Source: Actomonas aquatica
Lineage (GTDB): Bacteria > Verrucomicrobiota > Verrucomicrobiia > Opitutales > Opitutaceae
Direction: 5' to 3'
Assembly (NCBI RefSeq): GCF_019679435.2
Contig: NZ_CP139781.1
Coordinates: 124,001-188,000 of the forward strand
Length of the DNA stretch: 64,000 nucleotides
Positions 18,904-27,852 of the stretch are shown here, one piece after another (the stretch's first letter is position 1; the number at the start of each line of letters is the position of its first letter). The notes beneath the pieces were generated by a model. That model ran no database searches and was not told the DNA's origin. It saw only the letters and a list, made by a program, of their open reading frames with translations. Both the position numbers and the translations under genes were made by a program.

Positions 18904-19770
18904 TCAGGCGGTGGTGGCGGCCTGGTGGCGGCGACGGCGCCAGGCGGCGAGACCGAGGGCGGCGGCACCAAAGATGGCCGCGTAAGTGGAGGGCTCGGGC
19001 ACCGCCGAGAGGGAGCTGGCGTAGATGTTGTCGATAGCGAAATCGGAGACGTTGGTCCCGCCGGAGTAGAAACCGAAGCGGCCGAGGGTAGCATCACCAT
19101 CGGTCGTGCCCGCCCCCATGGTAAATCCCATTGAGTCGCCGAGGAGACTGCCGTTGACGTAGAAAGCGGCGGAGTTAGCGGCGAGGGTGGCCACGCCGGA
19201 AGTGTCCGGGCGTGTGTAGGCAAGGGTATTGGTTCCGTGATCGTTGATGAATATTTCAACCGACTGGAGAGCGGTCATATCATAAGTGGTAGTGAGAATC
19301 GAGGAACCGCTGTCGTCGCGCAGTCGCAAAGTGCCGCTGGCCCCGTTGGCGTAAAACCACATGCCCACGCCACGGGTTCCGTTGGAGTTGAGAGCGTAGG
19401 ACGTGGTGGTGTTCCAATCGCTGAAACCGAAGATCAACGGTTGGGTAGCGCTACCTGTTGGGTTGGGCACCAGGTTTTGCAGATCGAATGAAATGTAGAG
19501 TGAACCGAGTGGCGCGTCTCCCACGTTGTATTCCAGATAGGCCGCGTCACCGCCGACGTCATTGATGCGCGCGGCTTGGTCGGTGCCGATGACGCCACTG
19601 CCGGTGATGATGGTGGTTTGGCGGGCGGCGGCCGCGGTGGCGGGAGCTGCACCCAAGGTGTCGTTTTCGAATGTGTCGTTGAGGTATACGGTCTGGGCGC
19701 CGACGGAGCTGATGGCGGCGGTGGCAGCAAGAAGACAACTGAAACGGCGAAGGATAGAGGGGGTAGTCAT
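18904..19770 (-). CDS. PEP-CTERM sorting domain protein, LamG-like
   Basis: A 288-residue exported protein. ATG at 19770 gives signal peptide MTTPSILRRFSCLLAATAA. The body (TVYLNDTFENDTLGAAP..., FFI-type beta-strands ending in FAIDNIYASS) resembles the LamG-like modules of the PL6 lyase just downstream. The C-terminus has VPEPSTYAAIFGAAAL, a hydrophobic helix and RRRR: a PEP-CTERM tag, which in Gram-negative bacteria is cleaved by exosortase for export into the exopolymer layer. It probably binds carbohydrate at the surface next to the lyase. No exosortase gene is in the window. Confidence 0.85.
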   Translation of the reverse strand: MTTPSILRRFSCLLAATAAISSVGAQTVYLNDTFENDTLGAAPATAAAARQTTIITGSGVIGTDQAARINDVGGDAAYLEYNVGDAPLGSLYISFDLQNLVPNPTGSATQPLIFGFSDWNTTTSYALNSNGTRGVGMWFYANGASGTLRLRDDSGSSILTTTYDMTALQSVEIFINDHGTNTLAYTRPDTSGVATLAANSAAFYVNGSLLGDSMGFTMGAGTTDGDATLGRFGFYSGGTNVSDFAIDNIYASSLSAVPEPSTYAAIFGAAALGLAAWRRRRHQAATTA

Positions 19771-19816
19771 GATAATTGCGATGCGTTTGCGAGTCAGAGT
19801 AGAGAAGAGGGGAGGG

Positions 19817-20611
19817 TCAGGATGAAGGCAGGAGATCGAGGCGCGCCTGATGGATGGTGAAGGCGGAGACGGTTTTGGAGCCGGGGGAGATCGCCAGGCT
19901 GTCGAACGCGGTCTCGATGTCTTTGCTGTCGGTGCGAGTGAAGACGCCGGTCTGTCCATTGGAGCCGGTGAAACTGATGCTCACGCTCACCTCTTTGGCG
20001 GCGGTGCGGGTGACGCTGAGTTCGGCGGTGTAGATCTGGCCGGATTCCAGTTGCAGCAATTCGCCGCCGGAGCTCGGCAGCATCGTGAAGTTTTGCGTGG
20101 TGGAAAGCAGGCGATCCCCGTTGCCCGTGCGTTTGCCGAGACGGATTTGGCGACGTTTGGCTGGAGCAGGATTGGTGAGGGCGATGTATCCGCGGTAGCC
20201 CTCGTATTCCATGGCACTGTTCATCTTGTCGTCGAAGGCGTGCGCGCCATGGGAATTGAGCAGACCGATGCGCAGGCCGCCGGGGGAATCGGTCGGGCCC
20301 TCGACGGAGAATTGCAGTGAGAGGACCAGTTTTTGTCCGACTTCCAACTCGAGCGGTTTCCCCTCTGGTGTGAAGTGCGCGAGCACCTGGCGACCTCCGC
20401 CGTTTTGCCGCAGCCCGTCGGTCGTCACTTCCAAGGTTGAGGCACTGGAGGACGTATACCATTCCAGCGAATCCGGCGGATTGAGATGCATACGTTCTTC
20501 GTCGGCGAAGGTCTCCTCGAAGATGACTTTGGCGGAGAGGGAGCAGCAGGAGAGCGCGAGCAAGGTGAACGCGGCACGAGTCAGCGGACGGCGCGACGGG
20601 GAAACAGGCAT
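19817..20611 (-). CDS. secreted protein of unknown function, jelly-roll-like
   Basis: A 264-residue protein with a signal peptide (LTRAAFTLLALSCCSLSA) and then a mostly beta sequence (VIFEETFADEERMHLNPP..., QKLVLSLQFSVEG, RIGLLNSHG, AFTIHQARLDLL). I do not recognise a family with certainty. The pattern resembles concanavalin/LamG-like substrate-binding or lyase-associated folds. It is divergent from the O-acetylesterase at 20803, and the shared 191-bp intergenic region contains the perfect palindrome TCATAATTATGA (20708-20719), so both are likely part of the lyase regulon. Confidence 0.75.
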   Translation of the reverse strand: MPVSPSRRPLTRAAFTLLALSCCSLSAKVIFEETFADEERMHLNPPDSLEWYTSSSASTLEVTTDGLRQNGGGRQVLAHFTPEGKPLELEVGQKLVLSLQFSVEGPTDSPGGLRIGLLNSHGAHAFDDKMNSAMEYEGYRGYIALTNPAPAKRRQIRLGKRTGNGDRLLSTTQNFTMLPSSGGELLQLESGQIYTAELSVTRTAAKEVSVSISFTGSNGQTGVFTRTDSKDIETAFDSLAISPGSKTVSAFTIHQARLDLLPSS

Positions 20612-20707
20612 GAGTAACGAGGGGTTGAGGGGGAGGGGCCAGAGGCGGGGGCTCCGCCAGCGAATGATTCGACAGAGGCTTCGTTGCTAAAGCGGGTCAA
20701 GTAAAAA

Positions 20708-20719
20708 TCATAATTATGA
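20708..20719. promoter_or_regulatory. perfect 12-bp palindrome, putative LacI operator
   Basis: TCATAATTATGA is a perfect dyad in the divergent promoter region, 97 bp from the secreted-protein start (20611) and 84 bp from the O-acetylesterase start (20803). It is the best copy of the element also found at 11958 and 13121. Confidence 0.55.
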
Positions 20720-20802
20720 ACTTGAGCCCCGCGAAGCTTTCGGCGGTGGTCGTAGGGGTGGTTCCAAACTGAGGAATCGAAACCGATTAACCCCAAAATC
20801 GC

Positions 20803-22389
20803 ATGCCCCTCGCTAAGCATAATAAAATTAAATTAACTGTGTTATTCTCATTGCTTGTGACGCTGTCGGCCGGCCTGAGCGCCCCGCTCGCCGCCGCGGT
20901 GAAACTGCCGGCAATGTTTGGCGATCACATGGTGTTGCAGCGCGAACAGGCGGTGCCGGTGTGGGGCTGGGCGGAACCCGGGGAGGGCGTGACGGTGAGC
21001 TTCGCGGGCCAAAGGGTGAATGCGACGGCCGCCGATGACGGCACCTGGCGGGTGGAACTGGCGGCGATGGCGGCGGACGCGTCGGGTCAGACCTTGGTCG
21101 TTGCCGGGGAAAACCGCGTGGAGCTCACCGGAGTGTTGGTCGGTGACGTTTGGCTCTGCAGTGGGCAGTCCAACATGTATTTGTCGGTGTCGCAGGCCGA
21201 TGATGCGGAGGCCGAAATCGCAGCAGCGGATTTTCCGGAGATCCGGCTTTTCTCCGTCGATCGTCAGGTGGCGGAGCAACCGCAATCGGAGGTGACCGGA
21301 GAATGGTCGGTGTGCAGTCCGGCCACGGTGGGACGCTTCTCGGCAGTGGGATATTTTTTCGGGCGCCAGATTCATCGCGAGGTCGGCGTGCCCGTGGGGC
21401 TGATACACAGCTCCTGGGGAGGCACGCGGGCGGAGGCGTGGACCCCGTGGCAGGATCTCTTGGCTCACGATGATCTGCGACCGATCGCGGAGCGCTGGGA
21501 GCAAGAGGTGGCAAATTTTCCACAGATCAAAGCGGAATGGGACCGCAATTACCCGCAGGTGTATCAGGAGTGGAAGGAGGAGGTGAAAGCGGCTCGTCAG
21601 GCGGGGCGGCCGACGCCGTCACGTCCGCAACTGCGCACCGGCCCGGGCACCAAGTATGCGGCGTCCGGGCTCTACAACGCGATGATCGCGCCGTGGGTGG
21701 GTTTTGGGCTCAAAGGTGTGATCTGGTATCAGGGCGAAGCCAACGCCGGGCGCGCGGAGCAGTATCGCACGCTGTTCCCCGTCATGATCGAAGCGTGGCG
21801 GCGGGAGTGGGGGCGACCAGAGTTGCCGTTCCTGTGGGTGCAGTTGCCGAATCTGGACCGTCAGCCCGAGCCCTCGCGCAGCGGTTGGGCGGAGTTGCGG
21901 GAATCGCAGCTCATGACGTTGAGCCTGCCGATGACCGGCATGGCGGTGACGATCGACGTGGGGGATCCGAATGATCTGCATCCGACGAACAAGCAGGCGG
22001 TGGGGCAACGGCTGGCGCTGGCGGCCGAGCACCTGGTTTATGGGCGGGAAGCGGCGGGTCGGCTGAGTCCGACGCCGCAGGACTTTGCCATCGTGGAGGG
22101 CGCGGTGGAGGTGACCATGCGGGCCCCGGGGGGGCTGCGCGTGCGCGAGGGTGAGGAGACGCTGCGTGGCTTCGTGGTGGCGGGGGACGATCATCGCTGG
22201 GTGCCGGCACAGGCGGAGATCGTGGGTGAAACGACGGTGCGGGTGTGGAGTCCGGACGTCGTCGCGCCGGTGGCGGTGCGTTATGCTTGGGCGGACAATC
22301 CCGACTGTAACCTGCAGGGAGCCGGTGGTTTGCCCGCCTCGCCCTTCCGCTCGGACGACTGGCCGGAGGTCACGACGGGGCGGCGTTAA
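20803..22389 (+). CDS. sialate O-acetylesterase-like carbohydrate esterase
   Basis: A 528-residue secreted SGNH-type esterase (sialate O-acetylesterase/DUF303 family) with signal peptide (TVLFSLLVTLSAGLSAPLAAA). Motifs: LCSGQSNM (nucleophile Ser, near 125), HSSWGGTRAEAW, a GVIWYQGEANAG block (near 310), and the late DPNDLHPTNK (Asp-x-x-His, near 390). Such enzymes remove O-acetyl groups from sialic acid, xylan, pectin or acetylated uronans. It is the only plus-strand gene of the lyase locus and shares a divergent control region with the minus-strand genes. Together with the AXE1 esterase it suggests an O-acetylated substrate. Confidence 0.9.
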   Translation: MPLAKHNKIKLTVLFSLLVTLSAGLSAPLAAAVKLPAMFGDHMVLQREQAVPVWGWAEPGEGVTVSFAGQRVNATAADDGTWRVELAAMAADASGQTLVVAGENRVELTGVLVGDVWLCSGQSNMYLSVSQADDAEAEIAAADFPEIRLFSVDRQVAEQPQSEVTGEWSVCSPATVGRFSAVGYFFGRQIHREVGVPVGLIHSSWGGTRAEAWTPWQDLLAHDDLRPIAERWEQEVANFPQIKAEWDRNYPQVYQEWKEEVKAARQAGRPTPSRPQLRTGPGTKYAASGLYNAMIAPWVGFGLKGVIWYQGEANAGRAEQYRTLFPVMIEAWRREWGRPELPFLWVQLPNLDRQPEPSRSGWAELRESQLMTLSLPMTGMAVTIDVGDPNDLHPTNKQAVGQRLALAAEHLVYGREAAGRLSPTPQDFAIVEGAVEVTMRAPGGLRVREGEETLRGFVVAGDDHRWVPAQAEIVGETTVRVWSPDVVAPVAVRYAWADNPDCNLQGAGGLPASPFRSDDWPEVTTGRR

Positions 22390-22456
22390 AAGATTAGCGG
22401 GAAATTAGCTTGCAAGGAGGGGGCAGGCTTTTGATTTTCCGCCCTCTTCTGCACTC

Positions 22457-22531
22457 GCCCCTATCGTCTAGCGGTTAGGACAGATCCCTCTCACGGATCA
22501 GACCGGGGTTCGATTCCCCGTGGGGGTGCCA
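22457..22531 (+). tRNA. tRNA-Glu (anticodon CTC)
   Basis: The 75-base cloverleaf is complete: acceptor GCCCCTA/TGGGGGT, D-arm with AGCGGTTAGGA, anticodon stem GATCC/GGATC around loop CTCTCAC (anticodon CTC), T-arm CGGGG-TTCGATT-CCCCG, discriminator G and an encoded CCA. It reads GAG codons. It lies 67 bp after the O-acetylesterase; a CACGGAT-type repeat island starts about 100 bp downstream. Confidence 0.96.
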
Positions 22532-22842
22532 GAGATTTTCGAACAGGGAGCTTCGATTTTCGATTGGCCTCGAGGCAGAGAAAGCGCGGAAACCGAGGGT
22601 GGAGTGGCGCGGAGCTAAAGTGGGAAATGAGGCCACGGATGGCACGGATAACCACGGATCCTTGGCACTGTAGTCGGGGCGGGCTGTGCAGTAGCCGCGT
22701 TGGAGCGCAGAGACAACGTGGTCGTCTTCGGGCCACGCTTTCACCTCCGGCTCAAGCGCAGCTATTTTTCGTCTCCAGGGCGTATTCATCCGTGCGAATC
22801 CGTGCTGATCGTTCGGGAAAACGACGAGTTCGCACTGACGCT
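22532..22842. repeat. gene-free stretch with CACGGAT-type repeats
   Basis: Between the tRNA and the maturase gene there is no convincing gene. It contains three CACGGAT words at 22634-22640, 22643-22649 and 22653-22659, and two inverted copies (ATCCGTG) at 22788-22794 and 22798-22804. The whole could therefore fold as a long imperfect inverted repeat of about 170 bp. The same word appears around 541-547 and 703 in the first gene-free stretch. No known function. Confidence 0.5.
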
Positions 22843-24099
22843 TTACTTCAGCGGCTTGTAGCCGGGGATGGACTTGGATTGCACGAGGTCCATCGCGGCG
22901 GCGGGGGATTGGCGACGCTGGTAGAGGTCGGCCATGACACGCATCACTGGGGCGATGTGATTAAAGAAGGCGCGGTAACCTTCGCAGAGGTAATGCAGGC
23001 CTGGTTCGCCGGCGGGGGTGGTGAGGAAACGCGACTTGGGGCAGCCGCCGTTGCAGACGAAGCGCACTTCACAGTCGCGACAGTATTGCGGCAGGGTGTC
23101 GCGTTTGTCGGTGCCGAATTTGCGCTGACGCGGACTGTTGACGAGTTCGGCCAGCTCGGTGTCGGCGATGTTGCCGAGTTTGTGCTGCGGGTAGACGAAG
23201 TGGTCGCAGCTGTAGAGGTCGCCGTTGTGCTCGATGGCCAGAGCGTCGCCGCAGGTTTCGGCGTGGACGCAGATGCCGCCGGGCGCGCCGACCCATTTGC
23301 CGAGCGCGGTGTCGAAGAGCTGCACGAAGGTTTTGCCAACATCTTTGCGCACCCAGCGGTCGAAGATGCGCATGTAGAACTCGCCAAAGTCGCGCGGCAG
23401 CACGCTCCAGCTGTTCACGGGCAGGTCCTCATCGGTGGCGCCGGGGCGTTCGTCGGGGCTGGCAAGTTCGAGGCCCCACTCCCGGGTCTGGGCGCCGGGT
23501 TGGCGTTCGATGATGGGGATGAACTGCAGGTAGTGGCTGCCGATGCTTTTGAGGAAACGGTAGACCTCGAGCGGCTTCTTGGCGGTGGCGCGGTTGAGGC
23601 AGGTGAGGGTGTTGAAATCGACCTGATGCTTTTTGAGCACCTCGATCCCACGCATCACCTGATCAAAGGTGGAGCGGTCCTGCTTGTCGACGCGATAGCG
23701 GTCGTGCAACTCGCGCGGACCGTCGATGGAGACGCCCACGAGGAACTGGTTTTCGTGCAGGAAGGCGCCCCATTCGTCGTCGAGCAGGGTGGCGTTGGTT
23801 TGGAAGGCGTTTTCGATCGTCTTGCCGCCGGCGTATTCACGCTGCAACGACACGACGCGGCGGAAGAAGTCGACGCCGAGCAGGGTGGGTTCACCGCCTT
23901 GCCAAGCGAAGCTCACGTGATCGGTGGGCTGGGCGGCGATGTATTGCTGGATGTAGCGCTCGAGCCGCTCGGGCGACATGCGCCACTTGGCGTCGGTGTA
24001 GAGGGCCTCCTTTTCGAGGTAGAAGCAGTATTTGCAGTCCAGGTTGCAGATCGGCCCGATGGGCTTGGTCATCACATGGAACGGGCGGGAGGCGATCAT
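22843..24099 (-). CDS. anaerobic sulfatase-maturating enzyme (radical SAM/SPASM)
   Basis: A roughly 418-residue radical SAM enzyme that oxidises the active-site Cys or Ser of sulfatases to formylglycine in the cytoplasm. The radical SAM cluster motif CNLDCKYC is near residue 21. The C-terminal SPASM clusters show CVHAETCGD, YSCDHF and the YCRDC..RFVCNGGCPKSRF block. WQGGEPTLLG and VSIDGPRELHDRYR are typical. I favour ATG at 24099 (MIASRPFHVMTKPIGP); the frame is open to 24180 but the extra residues are low complexity. Two sulfatases (42770 and 48484), one with a CXASR and one with a CSPSR site, are the likely clients. It follows the hydrolase at 24226 and may be co-transcribed with it. Confidence 0.92.
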   Translation of the reverse strand: MIASRPFHVMTKPIGPICNLDCKYCFYLEKEALYTDAKWRMSPERLERYIQQYIAAQPTDHVSFAWQGGEPTLLGVDFFRRVVSLQREYAGGKTIENAFQTNATLLDDEWGAFLHENQFLVGVSIDGPRELHDRYRVDKQDRSTFDQVMRGIEVLKKHQVDFNTLTCLNRATAKKPLEVYRFLKSIGSHYLQFIPIIERQPGAQTREWGLELASPDERPGATDEDLPVNSWSVLPRDFGEFYMRIFDRWVRKDVGKTFVQLFDTALGKWVGAPGGICVHAETCGDALAIEHNGDLYSCDHFVYPQHKLGNIADTELAELVNSPRQRKFGTDKRDTLPQYCRDCEVRFVCNGGCPKSRFLTTPAGEPGLHYLCEGYRAFFNHIAPVMRVMADLYQRRQSPAAAMDLVQSKSIPGYKPLK

Positions 24100-24225
24100 A
24101 CGGAAGGGGCAGGGAGCGGAGTTCGTCGGGCGCGGCGCCGCGAGGTTGGGCACAGAGGATGAACTCGGGGATGGCGGCATCGGTCAACCCCAGCTCGTGT
24201 TGCCTCGCCTGTTTTCGCGGCTCGG

Positions 24226-25131
24226 TCAGGGGCTCGTGGTGTGCTGCTGCACAAACGAGAGAGATTGGGCGACGGCGTCGCGGAAGGCGGGGGAGTCGGG
24301 GCCGTTGGTGAAGCTGTGCCCTTGATCTGGATACAACTCCAACTGCACGTCCTGGCCGGCGGCGCGCAGCAGCTCGGCCAGTTTTTCATTGATCGGGCTG
24401 AGCCCGTCGGCGGTGCCTTGGATGAGCAGCACGGGCGGGGTGATCGCGGCGACGCGTTTCATGGCCGCCGGGCGATCGATGTCGGCGTCGGTGAGTGGTT
24501 GATCGCGCATGGGGCGGCCGCGCAGGCCGATGAAGCGGAAACTGGCGGGCGCGTTGAGCACGAGGCAGCGCGGGGTGATTTTGCCGTCGGCGACGGCCTG
24601 GAGCGTGATGGCGCCGCCGAGGCTGTTGCCCATCACGGCGACGCGATCGCCATCGAGATCCTCGCGTTCGCTCAGCGCGGTGAGCACGGCGGCGACGTCG
24701 TCGGTGGCGTTGACCGGGCCGCGCAGGACCTCGAAGGGGCGGTTGGGCGTGTGACCACGATAGTCGGCGACGCAGACCGCCCAGCCGGCGGCGAGGAAGG
24801 GATCCCAACGTTCGGGCTTCGCGAGCGATTGCAGGCCCTCGAGGCCCCGACCGCCGGGTGCGGCGTGGAAGAAAACGAGCACGGGCGCGGGGCCGTTGCG
24901 GTCGGCCTGAAGCTGCAGCAGATAGGGGATGCGGGTGTCGTCCGGCGAGATGGCCGTGTGCGCCGACCAGGCCGGATCGACGCCGGAGTCAGGCAGGGAT
25001 TGCTCGGCGTGGACGCAGGCGGAGTTGGCAAACCCCAGCAGCAAGCAGGCGATGATCGCGCGAACACAGTGAATCCGCCGGTCGACCAGCCGGGTCGCAG
25101 CCGTGGAATGGCGTGGGGAGAGAGGCAACAT
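24226..25131 (-). CDS. secreted alpha/beta-hydrolase (dienelactone hydrolase-like)
   Basis: A 301-residue alpha/beta-hydrolase. ATG at 25131 precedes a hydrophobic segment (VRAIIACLLLGFANSACVHA) acting as signal or lipoprotein-like leader; an ATG at 25164 is possible but adds only polar residues. Motifs: FFHAAPGGRG near the oxyanion loop, GNSLGGA (Ser near 160), Asp in QGTADGLSP and His in DQGHSFTNG. The family covers peptidases and ester hydrolases of the dienelactone/acyl-aminoacyl type; substrate unknown. A 16-bp motif shared with four other operons lies 53-68 bp upstream of its start (25184-25199), tying it to the esterase/sulfatase/pca regulon. Confidence 0.82.
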   Translation of the reverse strand: MLPLSPRHSTAATRLVDRRIHCVRAIIACLLLGFANSACVHAEQSLPDSGVDPAWSAHTAISPDDTRIPYLLQLQADRNGPAPVLVFFHAAPGGRGLEGLQSLAKPERWDPFLAAGWAVCVADYRGHTPNRPFEVLRGPVNATDDVAAVLTALSEREDLDGDRVAVMGNSLGGAITLQAVADGKITPRCLVLNAPASFRFIGLRGRPMRDQPLTDADIDRPAAMKRVAAITPPVLLIQGTADGLSPINEKLAELLRAAGQDVQLELYPDQGHSFTNGPDSPAFRDAVAQSLSFVQQHTTSP

Positions 25132-25183
25132 GGGGTGGCTGTGACGGTCAATCCGGCGCGGCACGGAACGCGATCATGATCCG

Positions 25184-25199
25184 GGTTTTCCCGTTGACT
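25184..25199 (-). promoter_or_regulatory. regulon motif copy E (AGTCAACGGGAAAACC)
   Basis: In the sense of the downstream hydrolase the site reads AGTCAACGGGAAAACC, matching 14 of 16 positions of the copy at 34991-35006. It lies 53 bp upstream of the ATG at 25131, in the 102-bp gap after the SLC13 transporter gene. Role inferred from five co-oriented copies in the window. Confidence 0.55.
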
Positions 25200-25233
25200 G
25201 AATTCGGGCCACAAAGCGCCCGACGAAGCGGTG

Positions 25234-26652
25234 TCAGCGCAGTCCGACCAAGGGGCCGATCACGTAGATCAGCCCGGTCATGGCGATCACCCAACCGACG
25301 CTGATGAGCGCCCCCGGCCACAGCATGTCGGTCATGCGATAGTAGCGCGTGCCGTAGGTGATGAGTGACACAGCGTCGAGCGGTAGCAGGAATCCGCAGG
25401 ACGCGGTGAACACCACGGGCAAGGCAAACAGTGCAGGCGGCAATCCCGCTTGCTGGGCGAGCACCACCACCGGTGGCACAAGCACGGCGGTCACGGCGGG
25501 CAGAATGGGAATGACCAAGTGAATCACGACGGTGACCGCGCTGATGGTCGCGATGATCGCCAACGGATGCCACGTGGCGAGTCCGCCGAGACTGTGGGTG
25601 ACAAACCACTCCGCCAAGCCGGTGTCGCGGCAGGCGACGCCGAGCGAGGTGATGCCGCCGATCATGAAGAGCGCCTCCCAGCTGACGGACTTCATGGCGC
25701 GGTCCCAGCTCAGCAGTTTGAAGCCGGGCATAAACATGGCGATGGAGCCGAGGAGGGCGACCATGGTGGCGTTGAGGGCGCGCGGATACCACGTGCTGGC
25801 GATCCACAGCACCAGCATGGTGCCGAGCAATTGCAGTGTGCGGCGTTCCGCGCGGTTGAGTGGACCCGGCGCCTCAGTCGGTGGCGGCGCGATGTTGGTG
25901 ATCTCCGGCGGATACACCCGCACGAGCACCCACCAGGCGAGCGGCACGAGGAGGATGACCATGGGCACGCCGATGGCCATCCAGTGAAGGAAGCCAACCT
26001 CCACGCCGCCGAAGTCCTTGAGCAATTGCAGCCCAAGCAGGTTCACCGAACTCCCGGCCGGTGTGGCGATGCCGCCGATGAAGGCGGCGATGGGAATGGC
26101 CAGCATGAGCGCGCGGCCGAAGTTGGATTTGCCGGGCTCAAGCCCGTCGCGTTGCAGCAGGCTCAAACCGAGGGCTGCCCAGATCGCGCAGGCGGGCACG
26201 TCCGACACGATGGACGAGAGGGTCGCCGCGCCGACCATGAAGGCAAAGATGACGCGGCGACTGTCGGTGCCGGCACGGCGCAGCAACCAGCCGGCGAAGC
26301 GGCGATCGAGTCCGGAGTCCTGCACCACGGCGGCGATGAGAAACATGGCCAGCACGAAGAAAAACACCGGCGTCATGAAGCGCGCGCCGGCGGTGTTCAT
26401 GGGCGCGACCACGAAGACTGGCTGGGCCGCGATCGCAAGCAGCGCGGTGACGCCGATGGGCAAGGCTTCGGTGACCCACAACACGAGGCAGCCGACGAAC
26501 AGCGCGGCGAGTCGACGGGCCTCAGGCGTCAGGCCGTCGGCCGGCAACAACACCCACAGGGCGAGTCCGGCGACGACCGCGCCGATCAAGCCGGTAATCC
26601 GACGGGTGGTCGGGTCGAGTGCGCCGAGGGGACGGGGCGGGGCGGCGCACAT
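25234..26652 (-). CDS. SLC13/DASS-family sodium-coupled anion transporter
   Basis: A 472-residue inner-membrane transporter with about 12 helices. DASS-family signatures are visible: FIGGIATPAGSSVNLLG, corresponding to the first SNT-type motif, and VVFTASCGFLLPLDAVSL near the second inverted repeat. Family members carry di- and tricarboxylates, sulfate or other anions. It starts 3 bp after pobA, so it is the last gene of the pob/pca operon and may import 4-hydroxybenzoate-type acids or a dicarboxylate. Sulfate handling is an alternative given the sulfatases nearby. Substrate cannot be read from sequence. Confidence 0.85.
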   Translation of the reverse strand: MCAAPPRPLGALDPTTRRITGLIGAVVAGLALWVLLPADGLTPEARRLAALFVGCLVLWVTEALPIGVTALLAIAAQPVFVVAPMNTAGARFMTPVFFFVLAMFLIAAVVQDSGLDRRFAGWLLRRAGTDSRRVIFAFMVGAATLSSIVSDVPACAIWAALGLSLLQRDGLEPGKSNFGRALMLAIPIAAFIGGIATPAGSSVNLLGLQLLKDFGGVEVGFLHWMAIGVPMVILLVPLAWWVLVRVYPPEITNIAPPPTEAPGPLNRAERRTLQLLGTMLVLWIASTWYPRALNATMVALLGSIAMFMPGFKLLSWDRAMKSVSWEALFMIGGITSLGVACRDTGLAEWFVTHSLGGLATWHPLAIIATISAVTVVIHLVIPILPAVTAVLVPPVVVLAQQAGLPPALFALPVVFTASCGFLLPLDAVSLITYGTRYYRMTDMLWPGALISVGWVIAMTGLIYVIGPLVGLR

Positions 26653-26655
26653 GAC

Positions 26656-27852
<1,197 letters not shown>

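Noticed and set aside
22475..22789. A 104-codon frame spanning tRNA-Glu
   Set aside because: It overlaps the tRNA and the repeat island; no support.
22457..22842. tRNA-Glu as attachment site of a mobile island
   Set aside because: No integrase gene and no repeat of the tRNA 3' end found in the window; the downstream genes fit the general locus.
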